This document shows, one piece after another, positions 24,184 through 32,179 of a DNA stretch of 64,000 nt. How positions within the stretch are numbered: the first letter of the stretch is position 1; every line of letters begins with the position of its first letter. The DNA is taken from NCBI GenBank assembly GCA_035546335.1, contig DATKDP010000149.1:34321-98320 (forward strand), written 5' to 3'. The notes beneath the pieces are model-generated. The model saw only the letters and a program-made list of their open reading frames with translations, did not search any database and was not told the origin of the DNA. The position numbers and the translations under genes were made by a program. This DNA is from DATKDP01 sp035546335. Lineage in GTDB: Bacteria; Acidobacteriota; Thermoanaerobaculia; Gp7-AA8.

Positions 24184-26586
24184 GTGAATCCGACCTTTCT
24201 CTACGTTGCCGCCCTCTATTTCGGCTCGCTGTTCGTCTGGCGGCGCTGGTCGGGGGTCGTCTCGTGGCGGGTCGCCATCCTCTTCTATGCCCTCGTGCTC
24301 GTGTTCCTCTTCCGTCCGATGACTCAGCCGTACGTCAACGTTCCCGCCGATTTCCTCTTCAATCTCCATCCCTGGAAGGCGACGGAACGAGTCACCACCG
24401 ACTGGAATCCGGAGATCAATGACGTGATCCTCCAGATGGTTCCCTGGGCGCACCAGGTTCGCGAGTCATGGAAGGACCTCGAGGCTCCGCTCTGGAACGC
24501 GGCCGCCGGTGGTGGATATCCGCTGCTGGCCAACGGTCAGAGCGGAGGATTCTCCCTCTTCAGGCTCGCATCGCTGCCCCTGCCTCTCGGGCAGAGCCTC
24601 ACCTCGGAGGCCGCTCTCAAGATTCTCCTGGCGCTGACCTTCACCTTCGCCTTTCTCAGGCGCCGTTACTCCGAGATTCCCTCGGTTGCCGGCGCGGTCA
24701 GCTTCGGCTTCGCGACCTTCATCATCGTGTGGCTTCATTTCCCTCACTCGAGCGTGGTCGCGCTGCTGCCTGCCCTCTTCTACGGCATCGATCTTCTCTT
24801 CGAGCAGCAGACGCGCCTTCGATTCGTCTTTCTCTCGTTCGTTTTTGCCTTCCTCCTGCTCAACGGTCACCCGGAGTCGGCCGCGCACTCGGTGTTCGCG
24901 GCGGGCCTCTATGTCCTGTTCCTGATGGTCACGCGCAGGGAGGCACGGTGGCGAGCCACTGCTGCGATTCTCGTCGCGGGGGTCACCGCTCTGCTCCTCG
25001 CCGCTCCCTTCATTCTTCCGCTTCTCGACTCCCTGAAAGTTTCACAGCGCATGGAGTTGATCGAGGCCCACGCCAACGAAGTGTCGAGAAACGACGTTCA
25101 CTTCCTCATCCCCTTTTTCAATGTCGGCTTCTACGGAAGCATGCGCGAGAAGAACATCTGGGGGCCGGGTATCGCCGAAATCCTCTGCGGCTACGCCGGT
25201 CTGCTGGGAATCGTCGGCTGGTTTGCGGTGCTGGCGCATCGAATCCGGTCACGTCATTGGAAGGATCCGATCGTCTTCTTCATCGCAGCCACGCCGCTGT
25301 TCGTTGCGATCAGCATGGGAGCACGAGGGATCGCCGACGCGTTTCATCAGATTCCGCTCTTCTCCATGGCAGCCAATGCGCGCCTCCGTTTCGTCGTCTG
25401 CTGGCTGCTCGCCGTGCTCGCGGCCGCGGTCGTCGATCTTCTGCTCGCTCGCAAAACGCGCGAGATCGTGTTCGGGATGGCCTGCGCTTTGGTGATGCTG
25501 ATCGTTCCCTTCTTCGCCAATCAGTTCCCGTCGGATCCAGCACGTCACCACTCGCTGATCACCTCAGTTCCCGGTGCCATCGTCCTGATCGTTCTTGCAA
25601 TCGCTCTTTCGTTTTCCGATCCACGGCGGCGGGCTCTGATGGGCTGGGTGGTGGTCGCCGCGGCGGTGGGCGACCTCTGGAGCTTCGGGATCAGCTGGAA
25701 TCCCGTTCTCCCCGACCGGCTCCTCTATCCATCCGCTCCGATCATCCGCCACGTTCAGAACGAACAGGCGAGGGTGGGCGCGGACGTGTTTCGCGTCGGA
25801 GGATTCGGCGGAACGTTCTTTCCCAATGCGAGCGCCATGTACGGCTTCGAAGATGTCAGGGCTCACGATCCGATGGCGTACGGACGCTACCTCGGAGCTC
25901 TGCGCGTCTTCAGCGGCTATTCGAGCTACGACTACTTCGCCATGCTTCACGACTTCGACAATTCCTTCCTCGATTTCCTCAACCTGCGCTTCGTCTTCAC
26001 GGCACCACACGAAGCGGTTCGCTCGCCACGATTCGTGGAGATCTATTCCGATACGGACGGGCGGATCTACGAGAACCGCGATGTCCTTCCGCGCTTCTTC
26101 GGCGCCCGAAACGTTTTCGTGGAGAGTGATCCCGATCGCCGGTTCAGACGGATCATCGCCAACGACAACTGGCGCGACAACACCATCATCTCCGCCATCC
26201 ATACTTCGCTCGTCGCGAACGCGGCGGGCGACCTGCTGCGTCCGCGCCAGTGGGAGGCACCTCTCGCGACCGTTCGGATGGAACGTGCTTCGGCGCGCGG
26301 TTACGCGATGACCGTGGAGGCCCCGCGATGGAGCCTGATCGCCAGCAGCATTCCCAATCGGCCCGGCTGGAAGATCCGCCGCAACGGCGGAGAAAAGCTC
26401 GTCGTGACCGAGGTGAACGCGATGTTCGTCGGCTTCATCGTTCCCCCGGGGTCTTCACACATCCGGGTGCTCTATCAACCGAACTTCTACTACACCGGAT
26501 GTGCGATTGCCATCGTCACCCTCGCCGCACTGATCCTGCTTACGACATCCAGTTCACGCCCGCCTCACGATTCCACTTCGTCGTGA
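24184..26586 (+). CDS. YfhO-like polytopic membrane protein (GT-C-type)
   Basis: 800 residues from the GTG at 24184; a TTG at 24142 would add 14 residues but lies in the promoter. At least ten hydrophobic segments fill residues 1-500, followed by a C-terminal soluble domain of ~250 residues. The pattern (NLHPWKATERVTTDWNPEINDVI early, GGFGGTFFPNASAMYGFEDVRAHDP and LNLRFVF later) matches YfhO-family proteins, which are thought to use polyprenyl-phosphate sugars on the outer face of the membrane. The GT2 gene next door could supply that donor. It overlaps the convergent mmsA gene by 47 bp, tail to tail. Confidence 0.82.
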   Translation: MNPTFLYVAALYFGSLFVWRRWSGVVSWRVAILFYALVLVFLFRPMTQPYVNVPADFLFNLHPWKATERVTTDWNPEINDVILQMVPWAHQVRESWKDLEAPLWNAAAGGGYPLLANGQSGGFSLFRLASLPLPLGQSLTSEAALKILLALTFTFAFLRRRYSEIPSVAGAVSFGFATFIIVWLHFPHSSVVALLPALFYGIDLLFEQQTRLRFVFLSFVFAFLLLNGHPESAAHSVFAAGLYVLFLMVTRREARWRATAAILVAGVTALLLAAPFILPLLDSLKVSQRMELIEAHANEVSRNDVHFLIPFFNVGFYGSMREKNIWGPGIAEILCGYAGLLGIVGWFAVLAHRIRSRHWKDPIVFFIAATPLFVAISMGARGIADAFHQIPLFSMAANARLRFVVCWLLAVLAAAVVDLLLARKTREIVFGMACALVMLIVPFFANQFPSDPARHHSLITSVPGAIVLIVLAIALSFSDPRRRALMGWVVVAAAVGDLWSFGISWNPVLPDRLLYPSAPIIRHVQNEQARVGADVFRVGGFGGTFFPNASAMYGFEDVRAHDPMAYGRYLGALRVFSGYSSYDYFAMLHDFDNSFLDFLNLRFVFTAPHEAVRSPRFVEIYSDTDGRIYENRDVLPRFFGARNVFVESDPDRRFRRIIANDNWRDNTIISAIHTSLVANAAGDLLRPRQWEAPLATVRMERASARGYAMTVEAPRWSLIASSIPNRPGWKIRRNGGEKLVVTEVNAMFVGFIVPPGSSHIRVLYQPNFYYTGCAIAIVTLAALILLTTSSSRPPHDSTSS

Positions 26587-28015
26587 ATTTCTTCGCCCTG
26601 GTCCACAGCTCGATCGAGCCCCGTCCCGTGATGTCGCCCGTACCGAACTTCGATTCGTTCCATCCGCCGAACGAGAAGGGCTCCCGCGGAACGGGAACGC
26701 CGACGTTGACCCCGACCATGCCCGCGCTGGCCCGCTCCATCGCATGCCGCGCGATCGAGCCGCTCTCGGTGTAGACGGACGACGCATTCCCGTAGGGCGA
26801 ACGGTTCTCGACATCGAGCGCCTCGTCGAGATCGGAGGCTCTGATGATCACGAGAACCGGCCCGAAGACCTCCTCCTGCGCGATTCGCATACCGGGCGTG
26901 ACGCGATCGATGATGGTGGGACCGACGAAGAAGCCGCCTTCTTTCCCCTTGACGACCGTGCCCCGCCCGTCTAGGAGTACCTTCGCTCCCTCCTCTTCCG
27001 CCTCGGTGATGTAGCGCTCGATGCGCTGCTGTGCCGCGCGGGAGATCACCGGCCCGACATCCCTTCCCGGAACCAGGCCGCGTGCGTAATCGAGCATCCG
27101 ATCGATCACATGATCGGTCGCACCGACCGCCATCATCACCGAGGCCGCCATGCAGCGCTGTCCGGCGCAGCCCGACATCGAGGAGACCACGTTGCTCGCC
27201 GTCATTTCCAGATCGGCATCGGGCATGACGATGAGGTGATTCTTCGCTCCTCCCAGCGCGAGCACACGCTTGAAGCTGTTGCAGCCGCGACGGTAGACGA
27301 TCTTCGCCACCTTCGTCGAGCCGACGAAGCTGATGGCGTCGATCATCGGGTGGTCGCAGATCGCCTCGACAATCGCCTGCCCCCCATGGACGACATTGAG
27401 AACGCCCGGAGGCAGACCGGCGTCATGCAACAGCTCGGCGATACGTCCCGCGCTGAGTGGCACCTGCTCGGACGGCTTGAGGATCATGCAGTTCCCCAGC
27501 GCGACGGCATTGGGGATGGTCCAGTTCGGGACCATGTTCGGGAAGTTGAAGGGGGTGATCGACGCGACGACGCCTGCGGGATACCGCTCCATCCGGCACT
27601 CGACGCCGCGGCTGACTTCGAGGACCTCGCCGGCGACGATCTGCGGCAGCGAACAGGCGAACTCGGTCAGCTCGGCCGATTTCAGAACCTCGGCGCGCGC
27701 CTCCGATTCGACCTTCCCGTTCTCTTCCGAGACGAGGGCCGCCAGCTCGTCGAGATTCCTCTCGAGCAGCGTCTTGTAACGATAGAAGACCTGGACCCGC
27801 TCTTTGATCGGCGTTCGCGACCATTCAGGAAACGCCTTGCGAGCGGCATCGACCGCGGACTCGAGCTCCCTGCTGGAGGAGAGCGGGACGCGGGAGAGAA
27901 CACTGCCGTCGCTCGGATTGGTGACGTCGAGAAGGCCGGCTTCGGCTGCGACGAACCGGCCGTCGATGTAGTTTTCGATGATCGGGTACTTCGTCGACGT
28001 CTCGATCTGGGGCAT
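26540..28015 (-). CDS. mmsA: CoA-acylating methylmalonate-semialdehyde dehydrogenase
   Basis: 491 residues of the aldehyde dehydrogenase superfamily. It oxidises (methyl)malonate semialdehyde to propionyl-CoA or acetyl-CoA in valine, beta-alanine and inositol breakdown. The family-specific N-terminus KYPIIENYIDGRFV is followed by PFNFPNMVPNW, the GSTKVAKIVY coenzyme loop, ALGGAKNHLIV, and the catalytic Cys in SGCAGQRCMA. The C-terminal GVNVGVPVPREPFSFGGWN is specific to MmsA-type enzymes. Shine-Dalgarno GGAGG precedes the ATG. Confidence 0.95.
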   Translation of the reverse strand: MPQIETSTKYPIIENYIDGRFVAAEAGLLDVTNPSDGSVLSRVPLSSSRELESAVDAARKAFPEWSRTPIKERVQVFYRYKTLLERNLDELAALVSEENGKVESEARAEVLKSAELTEFACSLPQIVAGEVLEVSRGVECRMERYPAGVVASITPFNFPNMVPNWTIPNAVALGNCMILKPSEQVPLSAGRIAELLHDAGLPPGVLNVVHGGQAIVEAICDHPMIDAISFVGSTKVAKIVYRRGCNSFKRVLALGGAKNHLIVMPDADLEMTASNVVSSMSGCAGQRCMAASVMMAVGATDHVIDRMLDYARGLVPGRDVGPVISRAAQQRIERYITEAEEEGAKVLLDGRGTVVKGKEGGFFVGPTIIDRVTPGMRIAQEEVFGPVLVIIRASDLDEALDVENRSPYGNASSVYTESGSIARHAMERASAGMVGVNVGVPVPREPFSFGGWNESKFGTGDITGRGSIELWTRAKKFTTKWNREAGVNWMS

Positions 28016-28143
28016 GGGGCCTCCGGTGACGGCAGATGGCGAACAAAAGACTTCGGTGTGCAGAGGAGATTACAGATCAACCAGCGGGAAATTACAACTC
28101 GGCGACGGATGTCGGGTCATTCAGCACCCGCATTGACGTCCTT

Positions 28144-28172
28144 CGTAGGGACGAAGCATTTGCGCGAGAGCG
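28144..28172. repeat. Half-element of the ~85-bp inverted-repeat family
   Basis: CGTAGGGACGAAGCATTTGCGCGAG matches the distal end of the family, and no partner end is visible nearby. The rest of the 28016-28450 spacer shows no gene. Confidence 0.7.
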
Positions 28173-28449
28173 GCCGGCGAAGTGGTGCCAGCAAAACCCT
28201 GACGTCCCTCTCGAACGGGAACTGCGCTGGAAAAGGGGAAGTGGGAGTAACGGGCAGGGGAGTCGCGGTTCAACAGTTGCGAGATGATCGAGATCGTTCG
28301 CCGATCAGTGGAGATCCTCCGGTGGTGTGAGGAGGTTGAGGCGCCGCAGCCGCGCAACGAAGCCACCCGATCCACCGCTCTTCCGTCGCGCATCAAATTG
28401 TGGGGCACCGAAGGATCTCTACCAATCGGCGAATCAAAGTCCCGGAATG

Positions 28450-28476
28450 AAAAAAGGGGCGTTACGCCCCTTGTTT
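28450..28476 (-). terminator. Intrinsic terminator with no assigned gene (T6 tail on minus strand)
   Basis: GGGGCG-TTA-CGCCCC hairpin. On the minus strand it is followed by TTTTTT, on the plus strand by TTGTTT. No protein gene ends here on either strand. Confidence 0.7.
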
Positions 28477-28534
28477 GCCGATCTGGCGGTACTGCTGTAC
28501 GAGAGCCAACATACGATCGCCGAGCACGGCAGAC

Positions 28535-28550
28535 TGTGATCTGCGTCACA
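28535..28550. promoter_or_regulatory. Perfect CRP/FNR-family operator
   Basis: TGTGATCTGCGTCACA is TGTGA-N6-TCACA, the consensus half-sites of E. coli CRP. It lies 87 bp upstream of the macA-like start. A -10-like TTTCAT (28572-28577) on the plus strand and TATGTT (28513-28508) on the minus strand are both placed as for activation from position -41.5. Confidence 0.65.
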
Positions 28551-28636
28551 AAATCGTCCGGAACGTCAAAATTTCATTCTGACGGAGCGAAAATGACCAG
28601 GAATCCGGCCTGGCGGCAAGGAGTCGAGTCATCCTC

Positions 28637-29908
28637 ATGAGAACGCGTTCGCGGGTTTTTCTGATTTCGGTGGTGCTCCTCGTCCTCACCGGCGCCTTTT
28701 TTGCCGTGCGCGCCATGCGGGTCAGAAAGGATGGGAGTGAAGACAAGTACCGCACTGCGGCGGTCGAGCGCGGCGACGTGACGATGACGGTCACGGCCAC
28801 CGGAACGCTCTCGGCGGTCACGACAGTCCAGGTGGGAAGCCAGGTCTCGGGCGTGATCGCGCGCCTCTACGCCGATTTCAACAGCCCCGTCAGGCGAGGC
28901 CAGTTGCTCGCCGAGCTCGACCCGACGCCGTTCGAGGCGCAGGTCGAGCAGCGCCGCGCCGACGTCACCCGCTCCCAGGTCGAGCTGCGGAATGCAGAGC
29001 TGACCTTCCAGCGGCAGCGGCGCCTGCAGGACGCCGGCCTGGCACCGGAAGCCGATGTCGATTCCGCGCGCGCCAGCTTCGACTCGGCGCGGGCGCAGCT
29101 CCAGCAGTCGCAGGCCGCCCTTTCCCAAGCGTTGACCAATCTGCGCTACACGCGCATTCTCTCGCCGATCGATGGAGTCGTCGCCGATCGACAGTACGAC
29201 GTCGGGCAGACCGTTGCCGCTTCGTTCCAGGCACCGACGCTCTTCACCATCGCCCAGGACCTCACCAAAATGCAGGTCCAGGCCGACGTCGACCAGTCGG
29301 ACATCGGGCGCGTCAGCGTGGGACAGATGACCCGATTCACCGTCGACGCCTACCCGGAAGAAGACTTCCGCGGCCGAATCACGCAGCTCCGGCTCAACGC
29401 GACCGTGAATCAAAACGTCGTGAGCTACCCCGTGATCATCGAGGTCGAGAATCCCGGTGAGAAGCTGAGGCCGAACATGACGGCGAACGTCACCATCGAG
29501 GTCGCCGAAGTGAAGAATGTTCTCCGCGTTCCCAACGCGGCGCTGCGGTTCCGACCGGAGATCGAGAAGAGCGCCGGTCCCGCTCCCGCCGCGCGAACCG
29601 GCACGCCCGGCGGTGGATTCGACAAGACAACTGCGAATCTCGGCGAGAGGCAGCGCGGACTCGGTGGAGCGGCGAGGTCGCTCGATGCGGGCAAGCGCGC
29701 GCGGAGGCCGCCACAGACCGTCTATCGTCTGGAGAGCGGAGCGCTCGCGGCGGTCGAGATTCGCACCGGCATCAGCGACGGCCGCTTCACGGAAGTGAAG
29801 GAGGGCGATCTGAAGCCGGGCGACACGATCGCCATCGGACCCGCCACCTCGCGGGTCGAGCAGACCGGCGGTCCCGGAAGCCGGGGCCCGAGAATGGGGC
29901 GGTTTTGA
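28637..29908 (+). CDS. MacA/HlyD-type periplasmic adaptor
   Basis: 423 residues. An N-terminal membrane anchor (FLISVVLLVLTGAFFAVRAM) is followed by the beta-barrel/lipoyl regions typical of membrane fusion proteins: VTMTVTATGTLSAVTTVQVGSQVSG, then a coiled-coil hairpin (~residues 95-165, rich in Q, R and A), and ILSPIDGVVADR. The last 100 residues contain a low-complexity G/R/A stretch. It would link an inner-membrane MacB transporter to an outer-membrane channel, though no TolC homologue is in the window. It is first of three overlapping genes downstream of a CRP-like site. Confidence 0.9.
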   Translation: MRTRSRVFLISVVLLVLTGAFFAVRAMRVRKDGSEDKYRTAAVERGDVTMTVTATGTLSAVTTVQVGSQVSGVIARLYADFNSPVRRGQLLAELDPTPFEAQVEQRRADVTRSQVELRNAELTFQRQRRLQDAGLAPEADVDSARASFDSARAQLQQSQAALSQALTNLRYTRILSPIDGVVADRQYDVGQTVAASFQAPTLFTIAQDLTKMQVQADVDQSDIGRVSVGQMTRFTVDAYPEEDFRGRITQLRLNATVNQNVVSYPVIIEVENPGEKLRPNMTANVTIEVAEVKNVLRVPNAALRFRPEIEKSAGPAPAARTGTPGGGFDKTTANLGERQRGLGGAARSLDAGKRARRPPQTVYRLESGALAAVEIRTGISDGRFTEVKEGDLKPGDTIAIGPATSRVEQTGGPGSRGPRMGRF

Positions 29909-30645
29909 GCGTGCCGGTCATCGAGCTGCGTGAGCTCGTCAAAATCTACCGGATGGGAGAAGTCGAAGTGCGTGCTCTCGACGGGTTGGACCTGACGATC
30001 GAGCGCGGCGAGTACGTCGCGATCATGGGAGCATCGGGCTCGGGCAAATCGACACTCATGAACATTGTCGGCTGCCTCGACCGCCCGTCATCCGGCACGT
30101 TTCATCTCGATGGAATCGATGCTTCGACACTCGATCGCGACGGGCGGGCGGAGATTCGCAACGCGAAGATCGGCTTCGTCTTTCAGAGCTTCAATCTCCT
30201 TCCCAGAACCTCGGCGCTCGAGAACATCGAGCTTCCGATGCTCTACGGCAACGACGGCCGCGGGCGGCCTGCGCGGAACGCTCTTGCGCTCGAGGCGCTG
30301 CAGCGCGTCGGACTGGAGGGACGGGGCAGGCACTATCCCTCGCAGTTGTCGGGCGGCCAGCAGCAGCGCGTGGCGATCGCCCGCGCCATCGTCAACGATC
30401 CGGCGATCATTCTGGCGGACGAGCCGACCGGCAACCTCGACTCGAAGACATCGGAGGAGATCATGGCGGTCTTCCAGGCGCTCAACGACGAAGGGAAGAC
30501 GGTCATCGTGATCACCCACGAAGCCGACATCTCCGCCCATGCGAAGAGAATCGTCCAGATGCGCGATGGGAAGATCGTCGAGGACCACGTCATCGCGCAG
30601 GCGCGTCTCGGCGATCCGGCCCGGGCACGGGAGGCGCAGGCATGA
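29905..30645 (+). CDS. MacB/LolD-type ABC transporter ATP-binding protein
   Basis: 246 residues from a TTG overlapping the adaptor stop; GTG at 29911 is an alternative. Walker A is GASGSGKST, the Q-loop FVFQSFNLLPR, the ABC signature LSGGQQQRVAIARA, Walker B ILADEPTGNLD, and the H-loop ITHEADIS. The family powers mechanotransmission-type exporters for antibiotics, lipoproteins or peptides. The permease is encoded separately, unlike fused E. coli MacB. Confidence 0.93.
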   Translation: MSVPVIELRELVKIYRMGEVEVRALDGLDLTIERGEYVAIMGASGSGKSTLMNIVGCLDRPSSGTFHLDGIDASTLDRDGRAEIRNAKIGFVFQSFNLLPRTSALENIELPMLYGNDGRGRPARNALALEALQRVGLEGRGRHYPSQLSGGQQQRVAIARAIVNDPAIILADEPTGNLDSKTSEEIMAVFQALNDEGKTVIVITHEADISAHAKRIVQMRDGKIVEDHVIAQARLGDPARAREAQA

Positions 30646-31871
30646 AGGCGTCCGCTTTTCGCTTCTGGAACATTCTGCACGTCGGATTGAGCGCGATCCT
30701 CCGCAACAAGCTCCGCTCGTCATTGACGATGCTCGGGATCGTGATCGGCGTCGCCTGTGTGATCGCCATGGTGGCCGTCGGCAGCGGCGCCTCCAAGTCG
30801 ATTCAGGCCACCATCACCTCGCTCGGCTCGAACTTCATCATGATCTTTCCCGGCGCCTCGACCCAATCCGGCGCGCGCATCTTCACCGGCCAGTCGAATC
30901 TCACCGTCGAGGATGCGATCGCCATCCGCACCGAATGTCCCGCCGTCGCCTACGTTTCGGCAGGAGTTCGCACCGGCGGGCAGATCGTCGCCGGCGAGAC
31001 GAACTGGGGATCGACCATCTACGGCGTCGACGTCGACTGGCCGTTCATCCGCGCGTGGAACGTCGAGCGCGGCGCGTTCTTCAGCGAATCCGAGGTGCGC
31101 GCCGCATCGAAGGTGGCGGTTCTCGGCGGTACCGTGGTGGAGAATCTCTTTCCCGGACATGATCCGATCGGTCAGGTCATCCGCATCCGCAACGTCCCCT
31201 TCCGGGTGATCGGCGTGCTCGAGCGGAAGGGGGGAAACATGATGGGGCAGGATCAGGACGACCAGGTGATCGTCCCCTACACGACGGCGATGAAGCGGTT
31301 GAGCGGCACTCCCCGTCTCAATCTCATCTACGCATCGGCCGTCTCCGACGCCGCCGTGCAGGATGCCCTCCAGCAGATCGATGCGCTCCTGCGTCAGCGT
31401 CACCGCATTCCCCCCGGCGGCGATGCCGACTTCATGATGCGCTCGCAGGAGGAGATCGCCGCGGGCGCAGCCGAGACCTCGCGCACTCTATCCCTTCTTC
31501 TCGGATCGGTCGCCGCGATCTCTCTTCTCGTCGGCGGAATCGGAATCATGAACATCATGCTCGTCTCGGTGACCGAGCGGACCCGCGAGATCGGGATCCG
31601 GATGGCCATCGGTGCGAAAGGGCGGCATGTTCTGCTGCAGTTCCTTCTCGAAGCGATGATTCTCTCGGCCTCCGGAGGCGCGCTCGGCATCCTGCTGGGA
31701 ATCGGTGCTTCGAGACTGGTGACGAGGCTCGCCGGATGGCCGGTCGCCGTCAGCCCCGAGGCCGTCGCCCTCGCCTTCGGATTCGCGGCGTTCATCGGCA
31801 TCTTCTTCGGCTTCTATCCCGCGCGCAAGGCGTCACGGCTCGATCCGATCGATGCGCTGCGCTACGAGTGA
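30642..31871 (+). CDS. MacB-type ABC transporter permease
   Basis: 409 residues. A first transmembrane helix (NKLRSSLTMLGIVIGVACVIAMVAVG) precedes a periplasmic MacB domain of ~200 residues and three C-terminal helices (FtsX domain), with the conserved GGIGIMNIMLVSVTERTREIGIRMAIGA loop and a final helix ending in the PARKASRLDPIDALRYE motif. It overlaps the ATPase gene by four bases. Substrate unknown. Confidence 0.93.
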   Translation: MKASAFRFWNILHVGLSAILRNKLRSSLTMLGIVIGVACVIAMVAVGSGASKSIQATITSLGSNFIMIFPGASTQSGARIFTGQSNLTVEDAIAIRTECPAVAYVSAGVRTGGQIVAGETNWGSTIYGVDVDWPFIRAWNVERGAFFSESEVRAASKVAVLGGTVVENLFPGHDPIGQVIRIRNVPFRVIGVLERKGGNMMGQDQDDQVIVPYTTAMKRLSGTPRLNLIYASAVSDAAVQDALQQIDALLRQRHRIPPGGDADFMMRSQEEIAAGAAETSRTLSLLLGSVAAISLLVGGIGIMNIMLVSVTERTREIGIRMAIGAKGRHVLLQFLLEAMILSASGGALGILLGIGASRLVTRLAGWPVAVSPEAVALAFGFAAFIGIFFGFYPARKASRLDPIDALRYE

Positions 31872-31872
31872 A

Positions 31873-31900
31873 GCGAGAGACGAGGGGCGAGGGGCGAGCG
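31873..31900. repeat. Heptanucleotide array (GCGAGGG-type)
   Basis: Four 7-bp units: GCGAGAG, ACGAGGG, GCGAGGG, GCGAGCG. The array starts 2 bp after the macB stop codon. Confidence 0.8.
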
Positions 31901-31955
31901 CACAGGCACCTGGCGTCATCCTGAGAGTCATCCCGAAGGGATGCAAAAATTCCAG

Positions 31956-31986
31956 CCGGTGGTGGAGCGGGAAGCGACACCACCGG
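31956..31986. repeat. Diverged CCGGTGGTG...CACCACCGG palindrome
   Basis: CCGGTGGTG and CACCACCGG arms flank a 13-base centre. It lies in the 308-bp macB-VWFA spacer, together with a TCATCCTGAGAGTCATCC stretch and two TACTCTGGA direct repeats just before the next start codon. Confidence 0.75.
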
Positions 31987-32179
31987 AAACGAAAGAGCGA
32001 ATGGTTCACGAACAGTAGGACGCCATCCTCAGCGCTACGACGGTGACAGTCGCGAATACGGCGTACGATACGAGTACGTACTTGCCCGGCAGTATTCGCG
32101 CAGCGTACCGTACCGCAATCCTGCCGCCCGAGTCCGATCGACTCACCTGCTTCTGATACTCTGGAATACTCTGGATGAC

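Noticed and set aside
26540..26586. Frameshift at the YfhO/mmsA overlap
   Set aside because: Both proteins have complete, family-typical C-termini; a 47-bp tail-to-tail overlap explains it.
28036..28287. 83-codon ORF in the spacer after mmsA
   Set aside because: It includes a half copy of the dispersed repeat and has no SD or recognisable content.
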